From NCBI RefSeq assembly GCF_947631635.1, contig NZ_CANRMB010000020.1:1-57213 (forward strand): DNA of 57,213 nt, read 5' to 3'. Source of the DNA: an uncultured Dysosmobacter sp. (GTDB taxonomy: Bacteria > Bacillota > Clostridia > Oscillospirales > Oscillospiraceae). The position numbers and the translations under genes are program-made. This document shows, piece by piece, positions 7,488 to 15,109 of this stretch; positions within the stretch are counted from its first letter, which is position 1; each line of letters opens with the position of its first letter. The notes under the pieces are model-generated. The model saw only the letters and a list, made by a program, of their open reading frames with translations. It had not been told where the DNA came from and ran no database searches.

Positions 7488-8396
7488 TTATTTCAGATCT
7501 TTCAAAAACTTCCTGTATGCGGCGTCGATCTCCGCATCCGTGGCGTCCGGGAACATCTCCCGGTAGGCCGCCCGCTGTTCCGCAGGCACTTCTACCGCCT
7601 CCTGGCTGCCGCCCGCGCCCACCGGATCCAGGTGTTTCCGGCTCACCGCGCCGTTCAGGGCCGCCGCCTTGACCGCCGCCGCCTTGCGCTCGTCAATGGC
7701 CTTCCGGTTCGCCAGATAAAAGGCGTCCTCCAGGCCCACGCCCTTCTGCACCAGCTCGTTGAACCGTGCCGCCGTAGGCAGCGCCGCGATATCCTCCAGG
7801 CTCTTCACACTGGGGTCCATGGCGCTGATGTTTTTCAGAGACACCCGGATGGACTCCTCCGCCCGTGCGTTCACAGCCCGGGCTTTTTCCTGCATGGCGG
7901 CCATCTCCGCCCGCTGAAGCCTTTCCTGGATGGGGGCCAGCTCCTGGCTCACGATCCCCTTGATGGCGCCGGGATCGATCCCCGCCTTTTCCAGCTGCGC
8001 CGTCTGCCGGCGGCGGTCCCGCTCGCTCTGGTAGGCGCGGAAATCCGCCTCTGTCAGGATGGGCTTCCCTGTATAGGGGTCCGCCTGCCCAGCGAACAGG
8101 TCCGCGTAGATCTGATCTCTGCGGGCCTGCTCCGCCTCGGCCCGGGCCTGTTCCTCCCGGGCTCTCCTCGCCGCCGCCTGACGGTGCCGCTCCTCAGCCG
8201 GCATCTCCTGTCGGACCTGCCGGACGTCTGTCTCGCTGGCTTCCAGGCTCTCTTTCGCTTCCTGGGGGGCCTCCGCCCCCTCCTGAACGGGCTCCTGGGC
8301 CTCTGTCTCCCGGACGCTTTCAGAGCCCTCCTGCTGGCTCTCTGTGCCCTCAACGCCAAAGACCTCATTGATCTCCTGCTGGGTGATATCTTCCAT
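7488..8396 (-). CDS. Phage scaffolding protein
   Basis: A 302-residue, highly charged helical protein. The first 90 residues are Glu/Gln-rich and disordered, the middle (about 75-215) is a long Ala/Arg/Glu coiled coil, and the C-terminus (YREMFPDATDAEIDAAYRKFLKDLK) is a helical capsid-binding tail. Length matches P22 gp8 (303). Position between portal and capsid genes is standard. It is expected to direct procapsid assembly and leave before packaging. Confidence 0.75.
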   Translation of the reverse strand: MEDITQQEINEVFGVEGTESQQEGSESVRETEAQEPVQEGAEAPQEAKESLEASETDVRQVRQEMPAEERHRQAAARRAREEQARAEAEQARRDQIYADLFAGQADPYTGKPILTEADFRAYQSERDRRRQTAQLEKAGIDPGAIKGIVSQELAPIQERLQRAEMAAMQEKARAVNARAEESIRVSLKNISAMDPSVKSLEDIAALPTAARFNELVQKGVGLEDAFYLANRKAIDERKAAAVKAAALNGAVSRKHLDPVGAGGSQEAVEVPAEQRAAYREMFPDATDAEIDAAYRKFLKDLK

Positions 8397-8493
8397 GATG
8401 TATCGTCTCCTTTTCAGATTTTTCCGCGTTCTGTGCGATATGCCCCCTGTCGGGGGACTCTGCCGGTAAACCGGCTCACGTTGTCAGCGGCTT

Positions 8494-8649
8494 TTATTTG
8501 CCGCTCTTTTTGCCGCCGTTTCCGGTCCGCAGGTCATTGCCCGTGATCCGCACGGTGCCCTTGGTGCCGCCGCCGGTGCCAAAGGGTGCCTTAACGGCCT
8601 GGGTCCCGCTGTTCTTGATCTTTCCGGCATAACCGCCGTTCTTCTTCAC
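8494..8649 (-). CDS. Small basic glycine-rich phage protein
   Basis: GTG at 8649 follows GAGAGGAGGAACGGCT, giving a 51-residue product rich in Gly, Lys and Thr (KKNGGYAGKIKNSGT ... GNDLRTGNGGKKSGK). It lies between the structured region at 8716-8847 and the scaffold gene. No family is recognised. Small basic proteins at this place in virion operons are often minor head proteins, but that is only a positional guess. Confidence 0.55.
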   Translation of the reverse strand: MKKNGGYAGKIKNSGTQAVKAPFGTGGGTKGTVRITGNDLRTGNGGKKSGK

Positions 8650-8715
8650 AGCCGTTCCTCCTCTCTCTTCAAAACTAGGCTTTTTACTCCGCCCAAGAGC
8701 CAATTTCAGTTCCTC

Positions 8716-8847
8716 TCACGGACTCCGCCGGACAGGTGGTGCCCCACCTGTCACAGCAGGAGGAAAAACAGATGCCGCATCCACCGTATGGCGGACGGTG
8801 GATGGGATCAGGCAGCTGCCGCCGCATCTGCCCGGCGCAGTCCGTGA
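8716..8847. other. 132-bp branched palindrome (three nested stems)
   Basis: A 16-bp outer stem (8716-8731 with 8832-8847, one mismatch) encloses a 9-bp hairpin (GACAGGTGG-tgc-CCACCTGTC region, 8731-8752). It also encloses an inner stem CAGATGC/GCATCTG (8769-8775 with 8824-8830) that holds a 9-bp hairpin CATCCACCG/CGGTGGATG. No coding frame uses it. It could be a structured RNA in the virion transcript or a DNA site. See findings. Confidence 0.7.
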
Positions 8848-8860
8848 AAGTCCGGAGCGC

Positions 8861-9019
8861 TCACTCTGCGGTCTGCTCCGGCTCCTCTTCCGCCGCGTCG
8901 GATCTCTTTCGCAGCCGCTGGTCAAAGGCCCCGCACCGCTGATTGCGGCACACAAATTCCGGCCCTTCCTCCGTCACCTGATACACGATCATTTCCAATC
9001 CACATTCCGGGCATCTCAC
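8861..9019 (-). CDS. Small zinc-ribbon phage protein
   Basis: GTG at 9019 overlaps the portal stop codon (GTGA) and is preceded by AGGAGGCGATGATGCT. The 52-residue product starts MRCPECG and has a second pair CRNQRC, forming a CxxC...CxxxxC zinc ribbon, followed by an acidic tail (DAAEEEPEQTAE). Translational coupling to the portal suggests co-expression. Its function in the virion operon is not known. Confidence 0.65.
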   Translation of the reverse strand: MRCPECGLEMIVYQVTEEGPEFVCRNQRCGAFDQRLRKRSDAAEEEPEQTAE

Positions 9020-11172
9020 AGCATCATCGCCTCCTGTATGGTCCCGTCCGACGGGAAGTCCCCGCCGCCCATGTCCTCTGCCGGAGCGGATACCGCCCCC
9101 ATGCCCGGTACGCCGCCGGCTGCGCCGCCCATGGCGTCCATCGTCCGCTGCGCCTCTCTCTGCTGCTCCAACTCCTCCTGGAGCTCCTTGTGGATGCTCT
9201 CTGCCATGGGATAGTGGAGCACCTCCATCTGGGCCCAAAACCGCACCAGCGTCGTCAACGCCGTGGGATCCCCCAGGGCGCCGCTCTCAAAGTTCATGCG
9301 GCACTCCTGCCACATGGCCTCCCGGTTGGCCGCCAGCGGCGCGGAGCTGTCACAGCTGAACAGGAAATCTGTGTTGTACTTCCAGGCCCCCGCCTCGTCC
9401 TGATACAGGAAATCGTGGCGGTCAAAGACCTTGTAGACCTTCTCCCCCCGCTCATTGTAGGAGATGACCGGCCGGGGCTCGTCGGCGTAGGCCAGCATGA
9501 ACTTGAACAGCACCTCGAACAGATCCTGGAACAGGGCGTTTTTCATCACCCGTTTGCTCTCCAGGCGGCCGGCCGCCTGACTGGCGGCGAACTCCTTTGC
9601 CACCTTGCTGGTGGCGGTGGGGTCCCGCCGCCCCTGCAAGCTGTCCGTAATGCCGATGGTCTGCCTGGCCTCCTCATAGACCTCCTGGCCCCTCGCCATG
9701 TCCTGGCTGATATCCACCTGTGTGTTGTAGGACCGGATGCAGTTCAGCGCCGCCGGGTTCTCCACCTCCAGCACCCGGTTGTCCTGATCGGTCTGGAACC
9801 GTCCCATGCCCTTCGGCATCGTCACAAAGCTCCCGCCGCCCAGCACCTTCTCATTGACCTTGGTGCCGATCTTGTTCAGGGTGTTCTGCTGGTCCTCGAT
9901 GGCGTCGATGTCGCTCCCGCCCAGGAAGCGCCCGCTGGCGCTGACGTTTTTCCGCAGCACCACCGGGAACACGCAGGGCTTGTAGAAGGGGATCCTGGTG
10001 GCCTCCATCACCGCTTCCTGCCGCACACTGTATACGCCCGCCACACCCGGCGGCTCCATGCCCGGCATCAGCGCCGTCCCGCCCATCAGCGGTTCCATCA
10101 GACTGGGGGCTTCCACATCCCGCATGACCACCTGTCCATACTCGTCTCTGGCCGGGCTCTCCGCTGGGATCGCCAGCCCCGACGCGGTCTCCAGATCGTC
10201 GGTCAGGGTCTCATCCTCCTGCAATTCCTCCCGAAAGCGGGTGCTGCCGCAGAAGCGGCACCTCACGCCGTCCCCCGGCACTCCGCATCCCCTGCACACC
10301 TGCACCCGCCGGGCCTGATAGTCCTCCAGGTCCTCCAGCACCACGTCGTTCACCCAGCGAAACCGCCCGATGCCGCCCCGCCGGTTCTTGTAATAGGCGG
10401 TCCGCAGCGTCACCAGCTCGTCGGCGGCGCTGACAGGCGCGTTCAATGCCCTGGCCTCCGGCTCCTCCTCGTTCTCGGCGGACACATCCACGCCGAACCG
10501 CTCCCGGATCTGCCGTTTCGTCTGGGCGTCCTCCACAAAGAGGTAATCCATATCCGCCACCTGGTAAACGCCGTCCTGGGGAATGATCTTCCGGGGATGC
10601 AGCAGCGTCACCTTCAGCGCCCCCATCCATCCCCGGCCGGCGGCCGAGCTGTCCCAATCCACCAGCAGGCCGTAGCCGCCCTGGGTGGGACTGATCCGCT
10701 CCGCCTCGTCATTGATCCGTTCCATGGGCAGCCGGTCCAGCAGATTCCGCAGCAAGTCCTCGATCAGCTTCGCCTGCTCCTCGTCCTCCTGCCGCACCGC
10801 CGTCACCTTTGGCTGGGGGATGTTGCTGTCCACCTGGGTCTCCACCAGCTCAAAGCACACGTTCCGCACATGGGAGGCCTGCTTCTTTGCCCGCTTGCCA
10901 TCGGGAGTCACGATCTCATGACTGCCGTTCAGCAGCGCCTCCCGCCGCTTCATCCGTCCCTGTTCGGCGGTATAGGCGTCATTCGCCAGGCGAAATCGCT
11001 CTTTCCACATCGTCAGCGCAAAGTCCGCTCCTCTCGCCCCGGCCTTTCGGCCAGGTCTCGAACCGCTCCCTTGCGCTTCCTCTCCCCACGCGGCAGGCCG
11101 CGCGGGGGCCCCATAATGGCTGCTTTCGCGGGGGCCCCTGTCCAGTGTTTTTTCATCGTACCGTTTCGCCAT
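9016..11172 (-). CDS. Phage portal protein (P22-like size) with an in-frame palindromic insert
   Basis: A 718-residue protein and the probable dodecameric DNA-entry pore. ATG at 11172 is chosen because GGAGGTATTT lies before it. Portal-like features include VCFELVETQVDSNIPQPKVTA, the core QGGYGLLVDWDSS and a C-terminal QELEQQREAQRTMD coiled coil. The length is close to P22 gp1 (725). Around residues 285-310 it has a zinc ribbon (CRGCG...CRFCGS). Residues about 10-53 are encoded by PE4 and read as low-complexity Gly/Arg/Ala sequence, so the true N-terminus is split by a mobile repeat. It lies just after the small terminase gene. Confidence 0.8.
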   Translation of the reverse strand: MAKRYDEKTLDRGPRESSHYGAPARPAAWGEEAQGSGSRPGRKAGARGADFALTMWKERFRLANDAYTAEQGRMKRREALLNGSHEIVTPDGKRAKKQASHVRNVCFELVETQVDSNIPQPKVTAVRQEDEEQAKLIEDLLRNLLDRLPMERINDEAERISPTQGGYGLLVDWDSSAAGRGWMGALKVTLLHPRKIIPQDGVYQVADMDYLFVEDAQTKRQIRERFGVDVSAENEEEPEARALNAPVSAADELVTLRTAYYKNRRGGIGRFRWVNDVVLEDLEDYQARRVQVCRGCGVPGDGVRCRFCGSTRFREELQEDETLTDDLETASGLAIPAESPARDEYGQVVMRDVEAPSLMEPLMGGTALMPGMEPPGVAGVYSVRQEAVMEATRIPFYKPCVFPVVLRKNVSASGRFLGGSDIDAIEDQQNTLNKIGTKVNEKVLGGGSFVTMPKGMGRFQTDQDNRVLEVENPAALNCIRSYNTQVDISQDMARGQEVYEEARQTIGITDSLQGRRDPTATSKVAKEFAASQAAGRLESKRVMKNALFQDLFEVLFKFMLAYADEPRPVISYNERGEKVYKVFDRHDFLYQDEAGAWKYNTDFLFSCDSSAPLAANREAMWQECRMNFESGALGDPTALTTLVRFWAQMEVLHYPMAESIHKELQEELEQQREAQRTMDAMGGAAGGVPGMGAVSAPAEDMGGGDFPSDGTIQEAMML
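11012..11142 (-). repeat. Palindromic element PE4, in frame inside the portal gene
   Basis: It carries GCGCAAAGTCCGCT, the hairpin GGCCTTTCGGCC, the spacer CCGCTCCCTTGCGCTTCCTC, the hairpin CCCCACGCGGC/GCCGCGCGGGG, and the CATAATGGC tail shared with PE1. It adds about 44 codons without a stop, between MAKRYDEKTLD and DFALTMWKERF. Confidence 0.75.
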
Positions 11173-11190
11173 AAATACCTCCATGTTCCG

Positions 11191-11667
11191 TCAAAACTCC
11201 CGGCCGCCACCGCCCATGACCATATCCTCCAGGCTTGGCCCGGCTCCGCCGCCCTCGTCCTTTCCCATCTCCGGCAGCATCTGCCGCAGCATATCCAGGG
11301 CCTTCAAAGCGCCCTTCACATCGAATTCCCACAGTCCGGCGAACACATATTCGTGCTTCTGGCTGTCCCAGATCCTCACCGGCCTCTGCTGGGTGCATCG
11401 CTCATACAGTTTCCATACCTCCGCCGCGATAGAGTGCTTTGTCACGCCGATGGCGTCAAACTGCTCCTGAAGCAATGCGTCCCGGTAGGCCCGGACCTCC
11501 GGCTTCCGCAGCAGGCGGCTGGCCTGACTGGCGGCGGACTTCTCGGAGTAGCCTGCCCGGACGGCCGCCTTGGTGCCGCACAGGTCCACCAGGTACTCCC
11601 GCACGAACGTCCGTTCCCTGGGCTTCAAAACCTCGCCCAGCTTCTCCGCCTCTGTCCTCTCCGCCAC
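11191..11667 (-). CDS. Phage terminase small subunit
   Basis: A 158-residue protein with the Terminase_2 pattern: LKPRERTFVREYLVDLCG, then TKAAVRAGYSEKSAASQASRLL forming the DNA-binding helix-turn-helix, followed by a Lys/Leu helical oligomerisation part. It recognises the packaging site and presents DNA to the large subunit. GTG at 11667 is preceded by GGGGGAGGTGTCGGC. It is separated from the large subunit by about 3.4 kb of inserted genes, which is unusual. Confidence 0.8.
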   Translation of the reverse strand: MAERTEAEKLGEVLKPRERTFVREYLVDLCGTKAAVRAGYSEKSAASQASRLLRKPEVRAYRDALLQEQFDAIGVTKHSIAAEVWKLYERCTQQRPVRIWDSQKHEYVFAGLWEFDVKGALKALDMLRQMLPEMGKDEGGGAGPSLEDMVMGGGGREF

Positions 11668-11744
11668 GCCGACACCTCCCCCGCCGCGCTCATTCTTGAT
11701 CCATGCTAATAGCGTAGCACACAGAGGGCTTCAGTTATCGGGAA

Positions 11745-11780
11745 CTTAAAAATGCCCCTGCGCCTTAGCGGCGCAAGGGC
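11745..11780 (-). terminator. Terminator of the HUH gene pair
   Basis: On the minus strand arms GCCCTTGCGCC and GGCGCAGGGGC are followed by ATTTTT. This separates the HUH endonuclease operon from the small terminase. Confidence 0.6.
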
Positions 11781-11845
11781 TTGACGGTCGCTTTAGTTTA
11801 AAAAAGTTGTTTGAACAAATTGTGAACATCGTAGGTATCATGCCC

Positions 11846-12109
11846 CTACCAGGCCTCAAAAAAGCGTTTTCGGGCATCATACAGCACAGATGCATCCACA
11901 TGATGCCGTCCTGAAATGCTGGTGACGCTCTCCCAGGTACACACGACCTCCCACAGGGCGGCGGCATAGTCCCCGCCCTGCTCCCGGCACAGCCGCAGGA
12001 TCTTCCGCTGGACATGTCCCGGCTGCTCCCGATAGGTCAGGCAGGTATAACGGATCAGCCCCTGCTTCTCCTCCGGCAGGGCGATCCCCCGCAGCTTCTT
12101 AAAGCCCAC
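11846..12109 (-). CDS. Hypothetical protein coupled to the HUH endonuclease gene
   Basis: An 87-residue protein beginning at GTG 12109, preceded by AGGAGGGATTCTG, and overlapping the end of the upstream gene by 11 bases. It is mostly helical with a Cys (RLCREQGGDYAAALWEVVCTW) and ends SVLYDARKRFFEAW. No known family is recognised. The overlap and the shared terminator suggest it works with the rolling-circle-type protein. Confidence 0.55.
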   Translation of the reverse strand: MGFKKLRGIALPEEKQGLIRYTCLTYREQPGHVQRKILRLCREQGGDYAAALWEVVCTWESVTSISGRHHVDASVLYDARKRFFEAW

Positions 12110-12905
12110 CAGAATCCCTCCTGTCGTCCAAAGCCAGCGCCATCTCCTTATGTCCGCCCACCTTCCGCCGGGGGTCCTTTGCCTTGGGTATGTACCGCAC
12201 AAAATTCTGCCCCTTCTCTGGGTCATACCGGGTCCCCGGCAGCTCCACGGCCCCGGCCGGGACACGCAGCTGCCCGCCGCTGGTGACGATCTCCCGGGTG
12301 ACCTTGGGCTTTTTCATGTTCCGGGAACAGGTCCATTTCTTCTCGTCCGCCACACCCCGGGCCTGGTTCACCAGGTAGGCCGCCAAGGGGTAATAGTCCT
12401 GTTGGTGCCGCAGAGGCTGCCAGTCCACGGTGCCAAGGCCCCAGATATCGTCCACCAGCTCCGCCCCGAAGTACAGCCGCTTATCCCGGATCTCAAAGCC
12501 CTCGCCGGTGATGATGATATGCACATGGGGCCGCACCAGCTCTCCTGTCTCCCCGTCGATCTCCGACGCGGCCAAAAACCACTTGCACACCAGCCCCAGT
12601 TTCTTCATGCGGTACACCAGCCGGTCGATGAACTTCCTCCCTGCCTTCCTGGCCCCCTCAAAACTCCCGCCCACAGTCTCCAGGCCCTCAGCGTCAAACT
12701 TGGCCGTCAGCCACAGGTCCCCCGGCGTCATGTTGCAGTTGATGGTCCGGGCCAGGGCCAGCTTGGCATACTCCCGGTTCCCCACCAGCTTCCGCTCGCT
12801 GCTGTTCCCCCGGACACGGCCCCCCCGCTTGGCCGGCCGCCGGGTGATCCTGGTTTTTCTCCGCTCCACCACATTGCCGCTAACGATCTTTGTCACCATA
12901 TACAT
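12099..12905 (-). CDS. HUH-type rolling-circle replication initiator-like protein
   Basis: A 268-residue basic protein. LWLTAKF (motif 1-like) is followed by RPHVHIIITG (HUH motif, two His around a hydrophobic) and YYPLAAYLVNQAR (tyrosine region). The C-terminal EKKWTCSRNMKKPKV resembles Reps of small ssDNA phages and plasmids. The order is that of HUH endonucleases, which nick a stem-loop origin through a Tyr. It sits between terminase genes, with its own terminator and small partner. A start at 12923 is also possible; 12905 is preferred for its GAGG spacing. Whether it replicates the phage, a satellite, or acts on PE hairpins is unknown. Confidence 0.65.
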   Translation of the reverse strand: MYMVTKIVSGNVVERRKTRITRRPAKRGGRVRGNSSERKLVGNREYAKLALARTINCNMTPGDLWLTAKFDAEGLETVGGSFEGARKAGRKFIDRLVYRMKKLGLVCKWFLAASEIDGETGELVRPHVHIIITGEGFEIRDKRLYFGAELVDDIWGLGTVDWQPLRHQQDYYPLAAYLVNQARGVADEKKWTCSRNMKKPKVTREIVTSGGQLRVPAGAVELPGTRYDPEKGQNFVRYIPKAKDPRRKVGGHKEMALALDDRRDSGGL

Positions 12906-12927
12906 CGTCCTCACTTCCTCCATATCC

Positions 12928-13058
12928 CTCGTTCTCGTCTAAAGCCGAGAACTCACTCATTTCGGCGTTCGTCCTCTCCCCACCGGACCCCTCCAGAGGG
13001 CCTTCTCGCCGCTCTCGCGGCTTACCTTGTCCGCTACGCTGGGCTCCGGCAGGGGCCC
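12928..13058 (-). repeat. Palindromic element PE5 (diverged), upstream of the HUH gene
   Basis: It has a hairpin with arms GTTCTCG and CGAGAAC, the spacer TTCGGCGTTCGTCCTCTCCC, and a second hairpin region around GGACCCCTCCAGAGGGCC. The arrangement matches the double-hairpin family, but the sequence is less conserved. A possible 26-codon frame inside it is probably not real. Confidence 0.5.
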
Positions 13059-13355
13059 CAAAAACATACCTTCCCAATCATGATCCTCTCTCCCCCGTGT
13101 ATAAAAGCATAAGTTCCCACGCCCCCGCGCAGGAGTGCCCTTGACAAATCTTGCAAAGCGGTCTCACACTCTGCTTTCTACCCATGGCCGGAAGCCGCCG
13201 TTCCGCCCGCCCCGTCCCGGAAAATCTCTTTCAGCTCAAACATAGGCGTTTAAAGGTCCCGCAAAGAACGCACGCGCGCGTTCTTTAATATGTATACCCG
13301 CTTTTCAAAATTGCTCAGGCCCCGCCTGGGCAGTTTTCAAAAGCGAAACTTCCTC
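13059..13355. other. Non-coding gap with two hairpins before hicAB
   Basis: No gene is recognised here. A hairpin with arms AAAGAACGC/GCGTTCTTT lies at 13263-13286, and a 47-bp imperfect palindrome with CGCTTTT/AAAAGCG ends lies at 13299-13345, directly upstream of the hicAB promoter. Either could terminate minus-strand or incoming transcripts. Confidence 0.5.
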
Positions 13356-13385
13356 TTGACACCATATATGACACCATGGTATAAT
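13356..13385 (+). promoter_or_regulatory. hicAB promoter with repeated operator-like motif
   Basis: TTGACA (13356-13361) and TATAAT (13380-13385) are both consensus, 18 bases apart. The direct repeat GACACCAT occurs twice within the promoter (13358-13365 and 13370-13377), a plausible binding site for the HicB antitoxin. Confidence 0.7.
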
Positions 13386-13561
13386 CCAGATATCGGGAAG
13401 AAATCAACATGATCAAACTTCATTTTTAAAATTCAAAACTTAACTTTCAAACATCTAACATTCAAATCTCAAAACTTATTTTTATTTCTCAACTTTTAAC
13501 GCTTCCCGAATCACAAATCTTTTGATTTTTACTTATCTCTCACATGCAGGAGGAATAAAAA

Positions 13562-13810
13562 ATGAGTAAGTGGGATAAACTTGTTACAGCCATTTTGGAA
13601 AAAAGCCCCAATCTCCGATTTGACGATCTATGTAAGGCCCTGGAAAGCATCGGCTACCAGCGTGAACAGCCCCGCGGAGACAGCAGTCACTATACATTCC
13701 GAAAATCCGGGTGTATGCCCATCACGCTCCCAAAGCAATCGCCCATGAACCGTGCGTATATCAAGTTGGTGGCGGAGGCTGTCCAGCAGTATTTGGAATC
13801 GGAGGAATGA
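13562..13810 (+). CDS. hicA: HicA-family mRNA interferase toxin
   Basis: An 82-residue protein with the small dsRBD-like HicA fold. The catalytic His is in SSHYTFR (His43), followed by the basic beta-strand MPITLPKQSP. HicA toxins cleave mRNA and stop growth when not bound by HicB. AGGAGGAATAAAAA precedes the ATG. The antitoxin gene follows after 28 bases, and the pair has its own promoter and terminator, typical of a prophage-stabilising or defence moron. Toxin-first order is usual for hicAB. Confidence 0.85.
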   Translation: MSKWDKLVTAILEKSPNLRFDDLCKALESIGYQREQPRGDSSHYTFRKSGCMPITLPKQSPMNRAYIKLVAEAVQQYLESEE

Positions 13811-13838
13811 CGCGTCTGGCCGTTGGAGGCGGTTTGTT

Positions 13839-14192
13839 ATGGAGAAGGATCTGCACTACTACATGTCTCTGCCCTACCGGGTGGAGGTGATCCCCGACGA
13901 GGAAGAGGGCGGCTATGCCTTTCACTGCCCGGAGCTTCCCGGCTGCATTACCTCCGCGAATACCGTGGAAGAGGGCTTTCGGATGCTCGAGGACGCGAAA
14001 AAAACCTGGTTCACCGCCTGCCTGGAGGACGGCATCCCCATCCTGGAGCCTGCCAGACTGGAGGATTTCAGCGGCCAGTTCAAGCTCCGTATTCCCAAAA
14101 GCCTCCACAAGCTGCTGGCCCAGCGTTCTGCTGACGAGGGGATCAGCATGAACCAGCTCTGTCTGTATCTCCTCAGCAAAGGCCTTTCCTGA
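13839..14192 (+). CDS. hicB: HicB-family antitoxin
   Basis: A 117-residue protein. The N-terminal RNase H-like domain shows YRVEVIPDEEEGGYAFHCPELPGC, and the C-terminus KLRIPKSLHKLLAQRSADEGISMNQLCLYLLSKGL is a ribbon-helix-helix DNA-binding domain. It should neutralise HicA and repress the shared promoter. ATG at 13839 is chosen because GGAGGCGGTTTGTT precedes it and the antitoxin fold begins there. Confidence 0.85.
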   Translation: MEKDLHYYMSLPYRVEVIPDEEEGGYAFHCPELPGCITSANTVEEGFRMLEDAKKTWFTACLEDGIPILEPARLEDFSGQFKLRIPKSLHKLLAQRSADEGISMNQLCLYLLSKGLS

Positions 14193-14215
14193 TGCGCCCT
14201 TTATCATGCGTTTGT

Positions 14216-14245
14216 GCCAGCCGGGTCTCCCCGGCTGGCTTTTCT
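14216..14245 (+). terminator. hicAB terminator
   Basis: Arms GCCAGCCGGG and CCCGGCTGGC with a TCTC-type loop are followed by TTTTCT. Confidence 0.8.
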
Positions 14246-14338
14246 ATGTTCATTTCCTCCTGAAAACGCTCTTCTATTTACAATTTGAAAAATTTGGAAT
14301 ATATTGTTGCCAGCACAAATATTGAAAGGAGTCCCTGT

Positions 14339-15058
14339 ATGCTTCAGTGGATCAAAAAACACGCGATTCTCCTGTGCATTCTGACTGCGCTTTTGTTTCC
14401 TGCTGTCGTAAATCTTTTCATGTACGTCCCGCTTCCCACGCAAAATGCGCTGAAAGCCCCTGATTGGCTGGACTTTTGGGGCAGCTACCTCGGCAGCTTT
14501 CTCGGCTGCATCCCCGCGCTTCTTGCTCTCCACGAAAGCCGGCGGCAAGGCAGGCAGCAGCACGAGGAATCCATGGAGGCCCGCCGCTGCTCCTTGATCC
14601 CGATCGTGGATCTGACGCTCTTTGACCTTCGGGAATACCCAGACGGCAAAGCGCGTTCAAAATATTCCGCCTACCTGAAGGAGATCGATGCCTCCTGTTC
14701 CACGGTCATCCCGGAGGAATTTACAAAAGACGCCTATGATATAAATCCGCACCGTTTCTTTGATTTTTATGTGAGGAACATCGGGCCTGGCCCTGCGCTT
14801 CAGGCAACAGTCTCTCTTCCCGACCGTCATGGAAAATACAGAGAACTATTTACAGGTGACGTCTCTCCCGCCCTGGATCTCCACTTGATTTTTGAAGCAA
14901 TACCGGTGCCCCGAGACTTTAAAAGGACTCTTGACTTTGACATTGAATACTTAGATGTATTTCAAAACAGATATAAAAGCAAGCTGTCTGTCACAGTGGA
15001 CGCTGAAGGGATCCTTACCTCTGACTGGACCACTCCCCAGCTTGTTGACAAGCAGTAA
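14339..15058 (+). CDS. Two-pass membrane protein, prophage moron
   Basis: A 239-residue protein with two membrane segments near the N-terminus (about 8-30, AILLCILTALLFPAVV, and 42-62, WGSYLGSFLGCIPALLAL), then a charged helix (HESRRQGRQQHEESMEARR) and a soluble beta-rich C-terminal half. The WGSYLGS second helix is common in uncharacterised bacterial membrane proteins, some found beside phage-resistance genes. ATG at 14339 follows GAAAGGAG. It is in tandem with hicAB but has its own terminator. Function is unknown; superinfection exclusion is a guess. Confidence 0.6.
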   Translation: MLQWIKKHAILLCILTALLFPAVVNLFMYVPLPTQNALKAPDWLDFWGSYLGSFLGCIPALLALHESRRQGRQQHEESMEARRCSLIPIVDLTLFDLREYPDGKARSKYSAYLKEIDASCSTVIPEEFTKDAYDINPHRFFDFYVRNIGPGPALQATVSLPDRHGKYRELFTGDVSPALDLHLIFEAIPVPRDFKRTLDFDIEYLDVFQNRYKSKLSVTVDAEGILTSDWTTPQLVDKQ

Positions 15059-15075
15059 CCGCTATAACCCACACC

Positions 15076-15104
15076 GCCCGCCGGACCTCCCCGGCGGGCT
15101 TTTC
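15076..15104. terminator. Terminator between membrane moron and large terminase
   Basis: Arms GCCCGCCGG and CCGGCGGGC are followed by TTTT on the plus strand. It lies in the convergent gap between the membrane protein and the end of the terminase gene. Confidence 0.75.
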
Positions 15105-15109
15105 ATGCT

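Noticed and set aside
12880..13077. A short frame upstream of the HUH gene
   Set aside because: It lies in the diverged palindromic element and overlaps the real start; no ribosome site or conserved content supports it.
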